In this document: one piece after another, positions 39,435-47,482 of the stretch | How positions within the stretch are numbered: position 1 is the stretch's first letter | Layout: each line of letters begins with the position of its first letter | NCBI GenBank assembly: GCA_035293965.1 | Contig: DATGLW010000087.1 | Coordinates: 1 to 55,293, forward strand | Direction of reading: 5' to 3' | Length of the DNA stretch: 55,293 nt | Source: DATGLW01 sp035293965 | GTDB lineage: Bacteria > Actinomycetota > Acidimicrobiia > Acidimicrobiales > RAAP-2 | The notes under the pieces: generated by a model | Seen by the model: only the letters and a program-made list of their open reading frames with translations | Told to the model about the DNA's origin: nothing | Database searches by the model: none | Position numbers and translations under genes: made by a program

Positions 39435-41015
39435 TCATCCTGGTCGGCTCGGGTCGAGCACCGTCTCGTCACCCGCACGCAGCCCGGCCACGAGCCGGCG
39501 GAAGGCGCCAGGGGTGTCGTGGCCGAGCGCGTCCGTGTCGAGCCAGCCCCCGTCGGGAGCCAGGCCGAACAGGCCCCGCCGTGCCTCGCCGGTGCCCCAG
39601 GCGTAGCCATCGACGAGCGAGTGGTAGAGGTACAGCTCGACGCTCGCACCTCCCCGCCGCGCCTCGGCCACGGCGGCGAGCGCAGCCCGGAGCCGGCCCG
39701 GGCGTGCCGGGCCGCTGCGGTGCGCGCCAGCCCTGCCGCTGCGCACCGGCAGGACGGGGCCCTCGTCGACGACCCACTGGGGCAGCTCGGCCAGCCGCGA
39801 GGAGCCGGCACGCAGCCACCAGGCCAGCCCGGCCGGGTCGGCTCCCACCTGCCAGGTCGCACCACGCCACGACGGCAGGCGGGCGGTCGGCCAACCGGAA
39901 GGACCTCGGCGAGCGCGCGCCGGCAGGGGGGCGACCCGGTCGCCCCACGACAGCCCGATGGCCTCGAGGGGCAGCGGTGCCCTCGAACCGGCGGGCCCCG
40001 CTGGGGGCACCGACGCCGCGGTGCCCTCGGAGCCGTAGAGGACGTCGAGCACCCGCCCCGGCCACGGGAGCGCCCACGGCGGGCGGTGCCACGGTCGCGG
40101 CCGGCTTGCCCGGTCGGCACCGCCCGGGCCGCATCCGGCGCGCCCGCTCCGCGGGAAGGCCGCACGACTTGCGAGCCAGCAGAGCACGTCGGCCACCGAG
40201 CCCCGCACCGGCACGATCCGCGCGTGGTGCCGGCGGCGCTCGCGCAACCAGGCGGCGAGGTCGGCGGGCGCGACGCCCAGGGCGGGCGCGCAGAGGAGGT
40301 CGGTCGCCAGCGCGCCCAGCTCGTAGGGGGCCGGCGCGCCCGCGGTCATAGTGACTGCTGCGCCGGGGCACGCCTGCCGGATGGCGCGGTGGGCCAGCAC
40401 GTGGGCGGCCAGCAGGTTGTCGACCACGCACAGGGCGTCGCGCAGGGCAAGGCGCCGCCCGGGGGGGTGCGCGCCGGTGACCCAGCCGCCGAGGGCCAGG
40501 GAGAGGGGGCGGTGCACGGTCACCCAGCGCCGGCAACGGTCGCCGAGGCAGGAGACGACGGTTGCGGCGTGGGCGGCGAAGCGGTCGGGGGCTCCCGGGG
40601 TCAGCCAGAACTCTTCGCCCAACCAGGCCGGGTGGGTGAAGTGGCACAGGGTGACGACCGGCTCCATCCCGCGAGATCGGCAGGCGTCGAGGATGGCCCC
40701 GTACCGCGCGAGGGCGCCGTGGTCGACCTGGCCTGGCACCGGCTCGGTCCTGGCCCACTCCACCGAGAGCCCGAAGGCGTCGCAACCGAGGCCGGCGGCC
40801 CGGTCGAGCGCCCGCTCCGGCTCGCCCCAGAAGCGGGCAGCCGGGCCCGAGGGCTCCACCCTGCCGCTGCGCTCCCAGCGGACCCAGTTGTTCGCGGGCT
40901 GCCCGGGGCCGTTGAACCCGCCCTCCACCTCGAAGCCGGCGGTCGCCACCCCGAGGCGCAGCGCCGGCACCCCGGGGAAGCCGGGCCGTGGCGGGTTCAC
41001 GGCCTGCTCCGACAT
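39435..41015 (-). CDS. GH1-fold protein with altered active site (probable pseudo-glycosidase)
   Basis: A 526-residue protein whose first 210 residues follow GH1 beta-glucosidases closely: ATAGFEVEGGFN, DAFGLSVEWARTEPVPGQ, GMEPVVTLCHFTHPAWL and GGWVTGAHPPG. The acid/base motif T-x-N-E-P is T-V-H-R-P (His168, Arg169), so the catalytic Glu is lost. The nucleophile motif I-T-E-N-G reads V-V-D-E-G near 415-419, a Glu-to-Asp change in a gapless alignment. Q-x-E-G is E-V-E-G and N-Y-Y is S-W-G. Residues 280-400 are Pro/Arg/Gly-rich. The C-terminus (HSLVDGYAWGTGEARRGLFG) is again GH1-like. It probably binds a sugar or has another reaction. No signal peptide. Confidence 0.8.
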   Translation of the reverse strand: MSEQAVNPPRPGFPGVPALRLGVATAGFEVEGGFNGPGQPANNWVRWERSGRVEPSGPAARFWGEPERALDRAAGLGCDAFGLSVEWARTEPVPGQVDHGALARYGAILDACRSRGMEPVVTLCHFTHPAWLGEEFWLTPGAPDRFAAHAATVVSCLGDRCRRWVTVHRPLSLALGGWVTGAHPPGRRLALRDALCVVDNLLAAHVLAHRAIRQACPGAAVTMTAGAPAPYELGALATDLLCAPALGVAPADLAAWLRERRRHHARIVPVRGSVADVLCWLASRAAFPRSGRAGCGPGGADRASRPRPWHRPPWALPWPGRVLDVLYGSEGTAASVPPAGPAGSRAPLPLEAIGLSWGDRVAPLPARARRGPSGWPTARLPSWRGATWQVGADPAGLAWWLRAGSSRLAELPQWVVDEGPVLPVRSGRAGAHRSGPARPGRLRAALAAVAEARRGGASVELYLYHSLVDGYAWGTGEARRGLFGLAPDGGWLDTDALGHDTPGAFRRLVAGLRAGDETVLDPSRPG

Positions 41016-41101
41016 GCCGACAGCATGGCATCGGCGCGGTGCTTCGACCGGGCGGTCTGGTCCTGCCCGCGACCGTTTCGGGCTCGTCTCGCGAGAGGGG
41101 C

Positions 41102-41107
41102 TAAGTT
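41102..41107 (+). promoter_or_regulatory. Candidate -10 box TAAGTT
   Basis: TAAGTT ends 9 nt before the GTG at 41117, with no ribosome site between; probably a near-leaderless transcript. Confidence 0.35.
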
Positions 41108-41116
41108 CTGGCTCCC

Positions 41117-41521
41117 GTGCTCGCCCCCGCTGTCGACGCCGTCCGGTTGACCCTGCACGTCCTGGCCGCCGCCGTCTGGGTCGGGGGCCAGGTGGTGCTG
41201 GCCGGCCTCGTGCCCGCAGCCCGCGGCCTCGGGCCGGGCGCGCCGAGGATGCTGGCGCAGGCCTTTGCCCGGCTGAGCTGGCCGGCCTTCGTCGTGCTCG
41301 TCGCGACGGGCATCTGGAACGTGGTGGCCGTCCACCCGTCGACCACCACGACCGCCTGGCAGGCAGTTCTCGGCGCGAAGCTGGCGGTGGTGGTCCTGTC
41401 GGGGGTGGCCGCCTACGTCCACTCTCGCGCCACCTCGCGTACCGCTCTGGCCGTCTGGGGCTCCATCTCCGGCCTTTTTGCCGTCGCTGCCCTCACGCTC
41501 GGGGTCCTGCTGGCCGGGTGA
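41117..41521 (+). CDS. CopD-like four-helix membrane protein
   Basis: A 134-residue protein with four membrane helices (about 7-27, 46-66, 80-98, 110-132). The first helix ends LHVLAAAVWVGGQVVLAGLV, the His-x5-Trp-x-Gly-Gly pattern of the CopD/YcnJ family. A second conserved His appears after the third helix (AAYVHSRATS). CopD relatives are tied to copper uptake; copper would suit the cytochrome oxidase genes 600 bp downstream, but this link is inference. Encoded alone, 165 bp before tatA. Confidence 0.75.
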   Translation: MLAPAVDAVRLTLHVLAAAVWVGGQVVLAGLVPAARGLGPGAPRMLAQAFARLSWPAFVVLVATGIWNVVAVHPSTTTTAWQAVLGAKLAVVVLSGVAAYVHSRATSRTALAVWGSISGLFAVAALTLGVLLAG

Positions 41522-41686
41522 GCGCGGCCTGCGCCAGGTTCAGCGTGCCCGAGGTCCTCGGCGGGCCCGGAGCCGGCCGCTGGGCCTGCCGCGACGCGCG
41601 CGGGCCGCTCGCCGGTGGGAGGCGGCGGGGTCTAACCTGGTGGGCCGAGCCCGCCGGAGGGTGGGTGCCCGGGCAAGGAGTGAAGC

Positions 41687-41914
41687 ATGCTGGCAGAGAT
41701 CTTCGGTCCGGACCTGCTGATCGTCCTGCTGATCGTGGTCGTGGTGCTCTTCGGTGGCGCGGCGATCCCCAAGCTCGCCCGCAGCCTCGGGTCCGCCAAG
41801 AAGGAGTTCGAGAAGGGGATGCAGGAGGGCGGCGGCCCGCCCTCCCCCGACGGCTCGTCGGCGAGCCAGGCGGCAGAGGCCCGGCGCGACCCGGGGCCGG
41901 CCACGTCCGCCTGA
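41687..41914 (+). CDS. tatA: Sec-independent (Tat) translocase subunit TatA
   Basis: A 75-residue protein with one N-terminal membrane helix (LLIVLLIVVVVLFGGAAIPK), the FGG hinge and the amphipathic helix KLARSLGSAKKEFEKGMQEG, then a disordered tail. TatA oligomers form the pore for folded twin-arginine proteins. Actinobacterial Rieske proteins are Tat clients (known biology), which may explain its place near the respiratory genes. AAGGAG sits 7 nt before the ATG. Confidence 0.92.
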   Translation: MLAEIFGPDLLIVLLIVVVVLFGGAAIPKLARSLGSAKKEFEKGMQEGGGPPSPDGSSASQAAEARRDPGPATSA

Positions 41915-41925
41915 TCCTCCGGGCG

Positions 41926-42008
41926 CCCCGCTCGAGGCGGTCGAGCCCGGCGGCGCTTGCTTGGCGGGATTCCTGCCGCCCCCGCTCGAGGTGGTCGAGC
42001 CCGGCGGC
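41926..42008. repeat. Two 29-bp palindromic repeats (REP-like) upstream of ctaC
   Basis: Copies at 41926-41954 and 41980-42008 differ at one base. Each contains GCTCGA-GGCGG-TCGAGC (GGTGG in copy 2), a perfect 6-bp stem with a 5-nt loop. They lie in the 203-bp gap between tatA and ctaC. Confidence 0.85.
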
Positions 42009-42104
42009 ACCGCTCCGGCGGTCGCTCCGGTGACGTGCGCGGCGCGCCTTGCAGCTCCGGGCTCTTGGCCAACCCCGAGTTGTCCTCCAACGGGAGCGCG
42101 GCAC

Positions 42105-42110
42105 TAGTGT
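42105..42110 (+). promoter_or_regulatory. -10 box TAGTGT of a leaderless ctaC promoter
   Basis: TAGTGT, 7 nt, then the GTG at 42118. TTGTCC at 42080-42085 could be the -35 box, at 19-bp spacing. Confidence 0.45.
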
Positions 42111-42117
42111 CGCCATC

Positions 42118-42945
42118 GTGGATTCGCCGACCGGCGGAGCGCCGACCGACCCCCCGACGCCGAGCTCGCGACGTTCTCCCAAGCGCCGCTGGGGCGTCGT
42201 CGCCGCGCTGGCACTCCCGATCGTGCTCGCGGGCTGCCAGCTGCCGAACTTCGGCGGCTACACCGGCGCCACCAAGCAGGGCAACGATGCCTTCAAGCTC
42301 TGGCAGGGCTTCTTCATCGCCGGCATCGTGGTCGGCGTCATCGTCATCGGGCTCATCCTCTGGGCGGTCTTCCGCTACCGGCGGCGCTCGGACGACATGC
42401 CGAAGCAGACCCAGTACCACACCGTGATCGAGATCCTCTACACGACGATCCCGATCCTGACCGTCTTCGGCCTGTTCGCCTTCACCGTCGTCACCGAGAA
42501 CGAGGTCGACGCCACTCCCCCGGGCAAGGTGAGGGTAGAGGTCACCGCCTTCCAGTGGGGGTGGCAGTTCTACTACCCGGCCACGGGCAAGATCGTCGAG
42601 GGCGTGACCACCCAGGCGCCCCAGATGGTGGTGCCCGTCGGCCAGACGGTCAACATCGCGCTCAAGTCCGCGGATGTGGTCCACGGCTTCTACGTGCCGG
42701 CGTTCAACTTCAGCCGGTACGCGCAGCCCGGGTACACCAACTACTTCAACTTCGACGTCACCCGCGCCGGCGTCTACCGCGGGCAGTGCACCCAGCTCTG
42801 CGGGCTGTACCACTCCTTGATGCTCTTCAGTGTGAAGGCCGTGCCACCGGCGCAGTTCCAGGCGTGGGTCCACAACGTGTCGAGCGGCAACGCGTCGATC
42901 AACCAACTGAAGGCACGCATCCGAGCTCAAGGGCAGGGCGCATGA
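42118..42945 (+). CDS. ctaC: Cytochrome c oxidase subunit II
   Basis: A 275-residue lipoprotein subunit that takes electrons from the cytochrome bc complex through a dinuclear CuA centre. The signal has a basic start and lipobox LAGC (IVLAGCQL). Two membrane helices follow at about 65-87 and 105-127. CuA ligands are His in SADVVHGFYVPAF and the cluster GQCTQLCGLYHSLM with two Cys, His and Met. The Trp-rich VTAFQWGWQFYY is the electron-entry patch. First gene of ctaC-ctaD-ctaF; its stop overlaps ctaD (ATGA). Confidence 0.96.
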   Translation: MDSPTGGAPTDPPTPSSRRSPKRRWGVVAALALPIVLAGCQLPNFGGYTGATKQGNDAFKLWQGFFIAGIVVGVIVIGLILWAVFRYRRRSDDMPKQTQYHTVIEILYTTIPILTVFGLFAFTVVTENEVDATPPGKVRVEVTAFQWGWQFYYPATGKIVEGVTTQAPQMVVPVGQTVNIALKSADVVHGFYVPAFNFSRYAQPGYTNYFNFDVTRAGVYRGQCTQLCGLYHSLMLFSVKAVPPAQFQAWVHNVSSGNASINQLKARIRAQGQGA

Positions 42946-44708
42946 CCGACGTCATCAACCCACCGATCACCGGGGCCGGCGGCATCGGCACCCTCGACGT
43001 CCACGTGCTGGAGGGTGCGCCGGCGCACGAGGAGCACGGCCCGAGCGGCCTGCTCAAGTGGCTCACGAGCACCGACCACAAGGTGATCGGCATGAGCTAC
43101 ATGATCACCTCGATCGTCATGTTCTTCCTCGCCGGGATCATGGCGCTCCTCATGCGCATCCAGCTGACCGGCCCCGATACCGGCTTTGTCAGCTTCCAGC
43201 AGTACAACGCGCTCTTCACGATGCACGGCAGCCTGATGCTGTACCTCTTCGCCGGGCCGTTCGCCTTCGGGGGGCTGGCGAACTACATCGTGCCCCTGCA
43301 GGTCGGCGCACCCGACATGGCCTTCCCGCGCCTCAACGCCCTCAGCTACTGGCTCTACCTCACAGGCTCGGTCACCATGCTCATGGGCTTCCTCGTGGCC
43401 GGGGGCGCCGCCGAGTTCGGGTGGGTGGCCTACACGCCGCTGTCCAACGCCACCAACTCGCCGGGAGCCGGGCCTGACCTGTGGATCGTGTCGCTGGTCC
43501 TGACGGGGTTCTCGGCCATCTTCACCGGCGTGAACCTGGTGGCCACGATCTTCTACCTGCGCGCCCCCGGTCTCACCATGTTCCGGATGCCCATCTTCAC
43601 CTGGAACATGCTCGTCACCGCCATCCTCATCCTGATCGCCTTCCCGGTGCTCACCAGCGCGCTGGTCATGCTGTTCTGCGACCGCCACTTCGGGACCCAC
43701 ATCTACTCGGTCCAGGGAGGTGGGTCGCCGCTCCTGTGGCAGCACCTGTTCTGGTTCTTCGGCCATCCCGAGGTCTACATCCTCGCCCTGCCCTACTTCG
43801 GCATCGTCACCGAGGTCATCCCGGTCTTCTCGCGAAAGCCGCTGTTCGGGTACAAGGGCATGGTCTTCGCCACCATGTCGATCGCCGCCCTGTCGACCGG
43901 GGTGTGGGCCCACCACATGTTCACCACCGGCGCCGTCCTGCTGCCCTTCTTCTCCCTCATGAGCCTGCTCATCGCGGTGCCGACGGGCATCAAGTTCTTC
44001 AACTGGATCGGCACGATGTTCCACGGCCAGCTGCGGTTCACCTCGCCGATGCTGTTCTCCATCGGCTTCCTCTTCGCCTTCCTGATGGGCGGCATCACCG
44101 GGGTCATGCTCGCCTCGCCTCCCATCGACTTCTTCACCCACGACACGTACTTCGTGGTCGCCCACTTCCACCAGGTGCTCTTCGGCACGGCCGTCTTCGC
44201 CGGCTTCGGCGGCTTCTACTACTGGTACCCGAAGTTCTTCGGGCGGATGCTGAACGACCGGCTGGGCAAGTGGCACTTCTGGCTCACCTTCGTCGGGTTC
44301 TGGCTCACCTTCATCCCCCAGTACGCGGTGGGCCTGAAGGGCATGCCGAGGCGGGTGGCCACGTACCCGCCGAACCTGGGCTGGCAGATCTTCAACCAGC
44401 TCTCGACGGTCGGGGCGTTCATCATCGCCGCCGGGTCCGCCGTCTTCCTCTACAACCTGTGGGTCTCCTGGCGGCGGCCCGTCCTGGCCGGCAACAACCC
44501 CTGGGACGCCCACACCCTCGAGTGGTTCACCACCTCCCCGCCGCCGCACCACAACTACACCCACCTGCCCACGATCCGCTCGGAGCGCCCCACCTGGGAC
44601 TACAACCACCCCGACGCGCCGACGCTGCCCCACGGCAACGGACGGCACGGCAACGGGACGCGGCCGGGCGCCAACGGCGCGCGCACCCCGGAGGTCACCA
44701 CGTCATGA
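42942..44708 (+). CDS. ctaD: Cytochrome c oxidase subunit I
   Basis: A 588-residue heme-copper oxidase core (12 membrane helices) that reduces O2 and pumps protons. Heme ligands are the His in LFTMHGSLMLY and in VVAHFHQVLFG. The CuB site includes the His-Tyr pair in WFFGHPEVYILALPYFG and the two His in GVWAHHMF. The K-channel Lys is in PTGIKFFNW and the D-channel segment is NYIVPLQVGAPDMAFPRLNA, so this is an A-type oxidase. The C-terminal 70 residues are a His/Asn/Gly-rich tail with short repeats (HGNGRHGNG). Overlaps ctaC and ctaF by 4 bp each. Confidence 0.98.
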   Translation: MTDVINPPITGAGGIGTLDVHVLEGAPAHEEHGPSGLLKWLTSTDHKVIGMSYMITSIVMFFLAGIMALLMRIQLTGPDTGFVSFQQYNALFTMHGSLMLYLFAGPFAFGGLANYIVPLQVGAPDMAFPRLNALSYWLYLTGSVTMLMGFLVAGGAAEFGWVAYTPLSNATNSPGAGPDLWIVSLVLTGFSAIFTGVNLVATIFYLRAPGLTMFRMPIFTWNMLVTAILILIAFPVLTSALVMLFCDRHFGTHIYSVQGGGSPLLWQHLFWFFGHPEVYILALPYFGIVTEVIPVFSRKPLFGYKGMVFATMSIAALSTGVWAHHMFTTGAVLLPFFSLMSLLIAVPTGIKFFNWIGTMFHGQLRFTSPMLFSIGFLFAFLMGGITGVMLASPPIDFFTHDTYFVVAHFHQVLFGTAVFAGFGGFYYWYPKFFGRMLNDRLGKWHFWLTFVGFWLTFIPQYAVGLKGMPRRVATYPPNLGWQIFNQLSTVGAFIIAAGSAVFLYNLWVSWRRPVLAGNNPWDAHTLEWFTTSPPPHHNYTHLPTIRSERPTWDYNHPDAPTLPHGNGRHGNGTRPGANGARTPEVTTS

Positions 44709-45100
44709 GGGTCGAGTCGCTGTTCCTGCTCGGGGTGGGCGTCTTCTTCGGGATCATCGGCATCATCTACTGGTTCACCTCCTACGAGGACGGCGGCACG
44801 ATGATGCTCCTCGGCACGTGCGCGCTCGGTCTCCTCCCTGGCGGCTACTACTTCTTCTGGCACCGCAGGATGGGCAACTCGCGGCCCGAGGACCGCGAGG
44901 ACGCCACGGTGGAGGAAGGGGCAGGCGTGGTCAGCGCCTTCCCCAGCTCGAGCATCTGGCCGTTCGTGCTCGGGATGGGCGCCTTCCTGGTGGTGCTGGC
45001 CCTCGTGTGGGGCATCTGGCTGCTGGTGCTCGGCGTGCTCGTGATGGTCGTCGCTCTCACCGGGGTGACCGCCGAGAGCCGACGGGGCGGCAGGGTCTGA
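44705..45100 (+). CDS. ctaF: Actinobacterial cytochrome c oxidase subunit IV
   Basis: A 131-residue protein with four membrane helices (FLLGVGVFFGIIGIIYWF; MMLLGTCALGLLPGGYYFFW; then two near the C-terminus). It has the PGGYY-FWHRR junction typical of CtaF, the accessory subunit found in actinobacterial aa3 oxidases. Starts inside the ctaD stop (ATGA). The next gene is convergent, 37 bp away, with no clear terminator between. Confidence 0.9.
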   Translation: MRVESLFLLGVGVFFGIIGIIYWFTSYEDGGTMMLLGTCALGLLPGGYYFFWHRRMGNSRPEDREDATVEEGAGVVSAFPSSSIWPFVLGMGAFLVVLALVWGIWLLVLGVLVMVVALTGVTAESRRGGRV

Positions 45101-45136
45101 CCCTGCTCCCCGGCGTGCGGAGCCTGGACGAACGGG

Positions 45137-45520
45137 TCAGCGAGGCACCACGGTCGCCGCGCAGCCGATGCCTGCGCCTCGTCCGAGCCGGGCGTCCGCC
45201 GTCAGGAGGCCGCAGCCCAGCGCCTCGGCGAGCGCGACGTAGCATGCGTCGTAGGCCGTGAGCACCTCCCGGAGCGCCCACACCCGGTCGAGGACCCCAA
45301 CGACCGGATGCCGCACGACGCCGAGGAGCTGCCAGGTCGCGAGGGCCTCCCCGGCGTGCTCGGCCGTGAGCGCGCCAGAGGCCGCGAGGCGGCGGAGCGC
45401 GCTCGCGACCTCGGCGTCGACGAGATGGGGGGCATGGACCTGCTCGGCGGCGAGGGTCGAGCGCGCGGGCCCGGCGTTCAGGAGGGCCGAGACGGCAGCC
45501 GAGGCGTCGACCACGATCAC
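45137..45520 (-). CDS. VapC-type PIN-domain toxin
   Basis: A 127-residue PIN ribonuclease. All four acidic metal ligands are in place: Asp5 in MIVVDASAAV, Glu in HLVDAEVASALRRL, Asp in TAYDACYVALAEAL and Asp in LLTADARLGR. Many VapC toxins cut tRNA or rRNA to stop translation. The GTG start overlaps the antitoxin stop (GTGA). The gene pair sits between the convergent ctaCDF and ctaE-qcrCAB operons. Confidence 0.93.
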   Translation of the reverse strand: MIVVDASAAVSALLNAGPARSTLAAEQVHAPHLVDAEVASALRRLAASGALTAEHAGEALATWQLLGVVRHPVVGVLDRVWALREVLTAYDACYVALAEALGCGLLTADARLGRGAGIGCAATVVPR

Positions 45521-45738
45521 CGCTCGGAGCGCCCCGCCTCCACGGCGCGGACGATCTCGGAAGGCGCCACGCCGAGGTCGGGAAGCCGGCCGAGCAGCGC
45601 AGGGTTGTCGGCCCTGAGGGAGGCCTCGGCCAGCTCGCTGACGGCGACGGCGGACACCGAGGTCCCCGCCCGCGCCGCGAGGCGCTCGAGCCGCTCGACT
45701 ACCTCGTCGGGCACGTTGCGCAGATACAGCGTCCTCAC
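45517..45738 (-). CDS. VapB-type antitoxin
   Basis: A 73-residue protein. VRTLYLRNVPDEVVERLERL is a ribbon-helix-helix strand and helix of the FitA/VapB type, ARAGTSVSAVAVSELAEASL is the second helix, and the C-terminus (LPDLGVAPSEIVRAVEAGR) would block the toxin. It starts at a GTG with no ribosome site but with TAGCAT 7 nt upstream (leaderless). A perfect palindrome just beyond the -10 box is the probable self-binding operator. The longer frame from 45786 would run through that operator and is rejected. Confidence 0.88.
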   Translation of the reverse strand: MRTLYLRNVPDEVVERLERLAARAGTSVSAVAVSELAEASLRADNPALLGRLPDLGVAPSEIVRAVEAGRSER

Positions 45739-45745
45739 GCGCAGG

Positions 45746-45776
45746 ATGCTAGCAGGTACGTCGCATTCTGCGACGT
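45746..45776 (-). promoter_or_regulatory. vapBC promoter and perfect palindromic operator
   Basis: On the minus strand TAGCAT (45746-45751) is followed by 7 nt and the GTG. The operator ACGTCGCA-TTC-TGCGACGT (45758-45776) is a perfect 8-bp dyad with a 3-nt centre and covers the -35 position, so a bound VapBC complex would block polymerase. The remaining 130 bp up to qcrB shows no gene. Confidence 0.7.
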
Positions 45777-45904
45777 GATCTCGCATCGGTGGGCCGGCCT
45801 GCGACTGGCGCGCCCTTGGGGTAGTCGAGTCGACCAGGTCCTGGAGATCTCCGTCCGGCCGTGGACCTCAGGCGGCGAGTGGCCCCGCGTCGAGAGCCGC
45901 CGCG

Positions 45905-47482
45905 TCAGCGAAGGACGCGCCGGACGCCGCGACTGCCCCGGCGATCGCCCGTCGGAGCTCCCGCCCGATCGGGCTCGGGCTCGGGCTCGGGCTCGATCAT
46001 GACGGGCACGGGCACCGGCTCGAGCTCCACGTGCTCGTCCCCCGGGCGCACCTCGGAGGGGATGGCCGTGTACTCGCCCTCCACGCTCCGTTCCACCACG
46101 ACCGCGCGCTTGCGGCGCCCGATCCCGGGCACCGTCTGCATCTCCCGGCACACCAGCCACGTCACCGCGTACACCACGACCGGCACGACGAACGTCGCGA
46201 TACGGAAGAACCACAACGTGGCGTTCAGCGACACGTGGAAGAAGTTGGCGAGCACGTCGGTGGAGCTGGCGCCGAACAGCACGAACAGGAGGGCGAAGAA
46301 CGCAGCGCCGAAGGCCGTCCGCTTCGGCCGGTCCCTCGGGCGATCGAGGAGATGGTGGATCCCGTCGTCCTTGGTGAACCAGCGCTCGAACAGCGGCCAG
46401 GCGAGCACGAAGGTGAAGACCATGCCGGGGAAGACGACACCCGGGAAGAAGACCTCCCACGGCAGGGTGTGGCCCCAGCCCGTCCACTCCCACGCGGGCA
46501 TGACCCGGAGCGCGCCGTCGAGCCAGCCCATGTACCAGTCGGGCTGCACGGCGTAGGAGATCTTGTCGGCCTCGTACTGTCCGAACTGCCAGATCGGGTT
46601 GATCTGGAGCAACGCCCCCATCAGGGCGAGCACGCCGGCGATCATGAACAGGAACCCGGTGGTCTTGGCCGCGAAGTTGGGGAACATCGGCGACCCGACG
46701 ACGTTGCGCTCGCTTCGCCCCTTGCCGGGGAACTGGGTGTGCTTCTGGCGGACGAGCAGGCCGAGATGCACGCCGATGAGCGCCAGGATGACGAGCGGGA
46801 TGATGAGGACGTGGATGATGAAGAAGCGGGGGATGATGATGTTGCCGGGGAAGTTCCCGCCGAAGAGGAACGTCGCCAGGTAGCTCCCGACGATCGGGAT
46901 CGACAGCAGGATCGAGTAGCCGATGCGGATGCCCGTGCCCGACACCAGGTCGTCGGGGAGCGAGTAGCCGATGAACCCGTTGAGGATGGCCAGGATCAGC
47001 AGCGTGGTGCCGACCACCCAGTTCGTCTCGCGCGGCTTGCGGAAGGCCCCGGTGAAGAACACGCGGGCCATGTGCACGACGATGGACCCGACGAACACGT
47101 CGGCCGCCCAGTGGTGCATCTGGCGCATGAGGAGCCCGAAGCGGACGGCGAAGGAGAGGTCGACCGTGGACGCGTAGGCGGCCGACACCCGCTGGCCGTC
47201 GAGGGGCTTGTAGACCCCGTGGTAGATGACCTGGGAGGTCGAGGGGACGAAGTACAGCGTGAGGAAGATGCCGGTGGCGACCAGCACCACGAAGGAGTAC
47301 AGCGCGATCTCGCCGAGCATGAACGACCAGTGGTCGGGGAAGATCTTGTCGAGGAGGACTCGCCCGCCCTTCGCCAGGCCGAAACGATCGTCGGCCTCGG
47401 CGACGGCCTTGCCGACCACCCCGTAGCGGCCCATGGCCGCACGGGCTTCTCGCTTGGTCCGGGGCCTGAAGGTCGTGCTCAT
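45905..47482 (-). CDS. qcrB: Cytochrome bc complex cytochrome b subunit
   Basis: A 525-residue integral membrane subunit that oxidises menaquinol and carries two b hemes. Heme His pairs are in RQMHHWAADVFVGSIVVHMA and IIHVLIIPLVILALIGVHLG. The quinol-site PEWY motif reads PDWY (VQPDWYMGW), a common actinobacterial variant. N-terminal extension of about 50 residues and a C-terminal tail with EPEPEPEPD (a 6-bp DNA repeat) are present. ATGA overlap with qcrA. The fragment of the frame upstream of 47482 is not used, because it overlaps qcrA. Confidence 0.97.
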   Translation of the reverse strand: MSTTFRPRTKREARAAMGRYGVVGKAVAEADDRFGLAKGGRVLLDKIFPDHWSFMLGEIALYSFVVLVATGIFLTLYFVPSTSQVIYHGVYKPLDGQRVSAAYASTVDLSFAVRFGLLMRQMHHWAADVFVGSIVVHMARVFFTGAFRKPRETNWVVGTTLLILAILNGFIGYSLPDDLVSGTGIRIGYSILLSIPIVGSYLATFLFGGNFPGNIIIPRFFIIHVLIIPLVILALIGVHLGLLVRQKHTQFPGKGRSERNVVGSPMFPNFAAKTTGFLFMIAGVLALMGALLQINPIWQFGQYEADKISYAVQPDWYMGWLDGALRVMPAWEWTGWGHTLPWEVFFPGVVFPGMVFTFVLAWPLFERWFTKDDGIHHLLDRPRDRPKRTAFGAAFFALLFVLFGASSTDVLANFFHVSLNATLWFFRIATFVVPVVVYAVTWLVCREMQTVPGIGRRKRAVVVERSVEGEYTAIPSEVRPGDEHVELEPVPVPVMIEPEPEPEPDRAGAPTGDRRGSRGVRRVLR

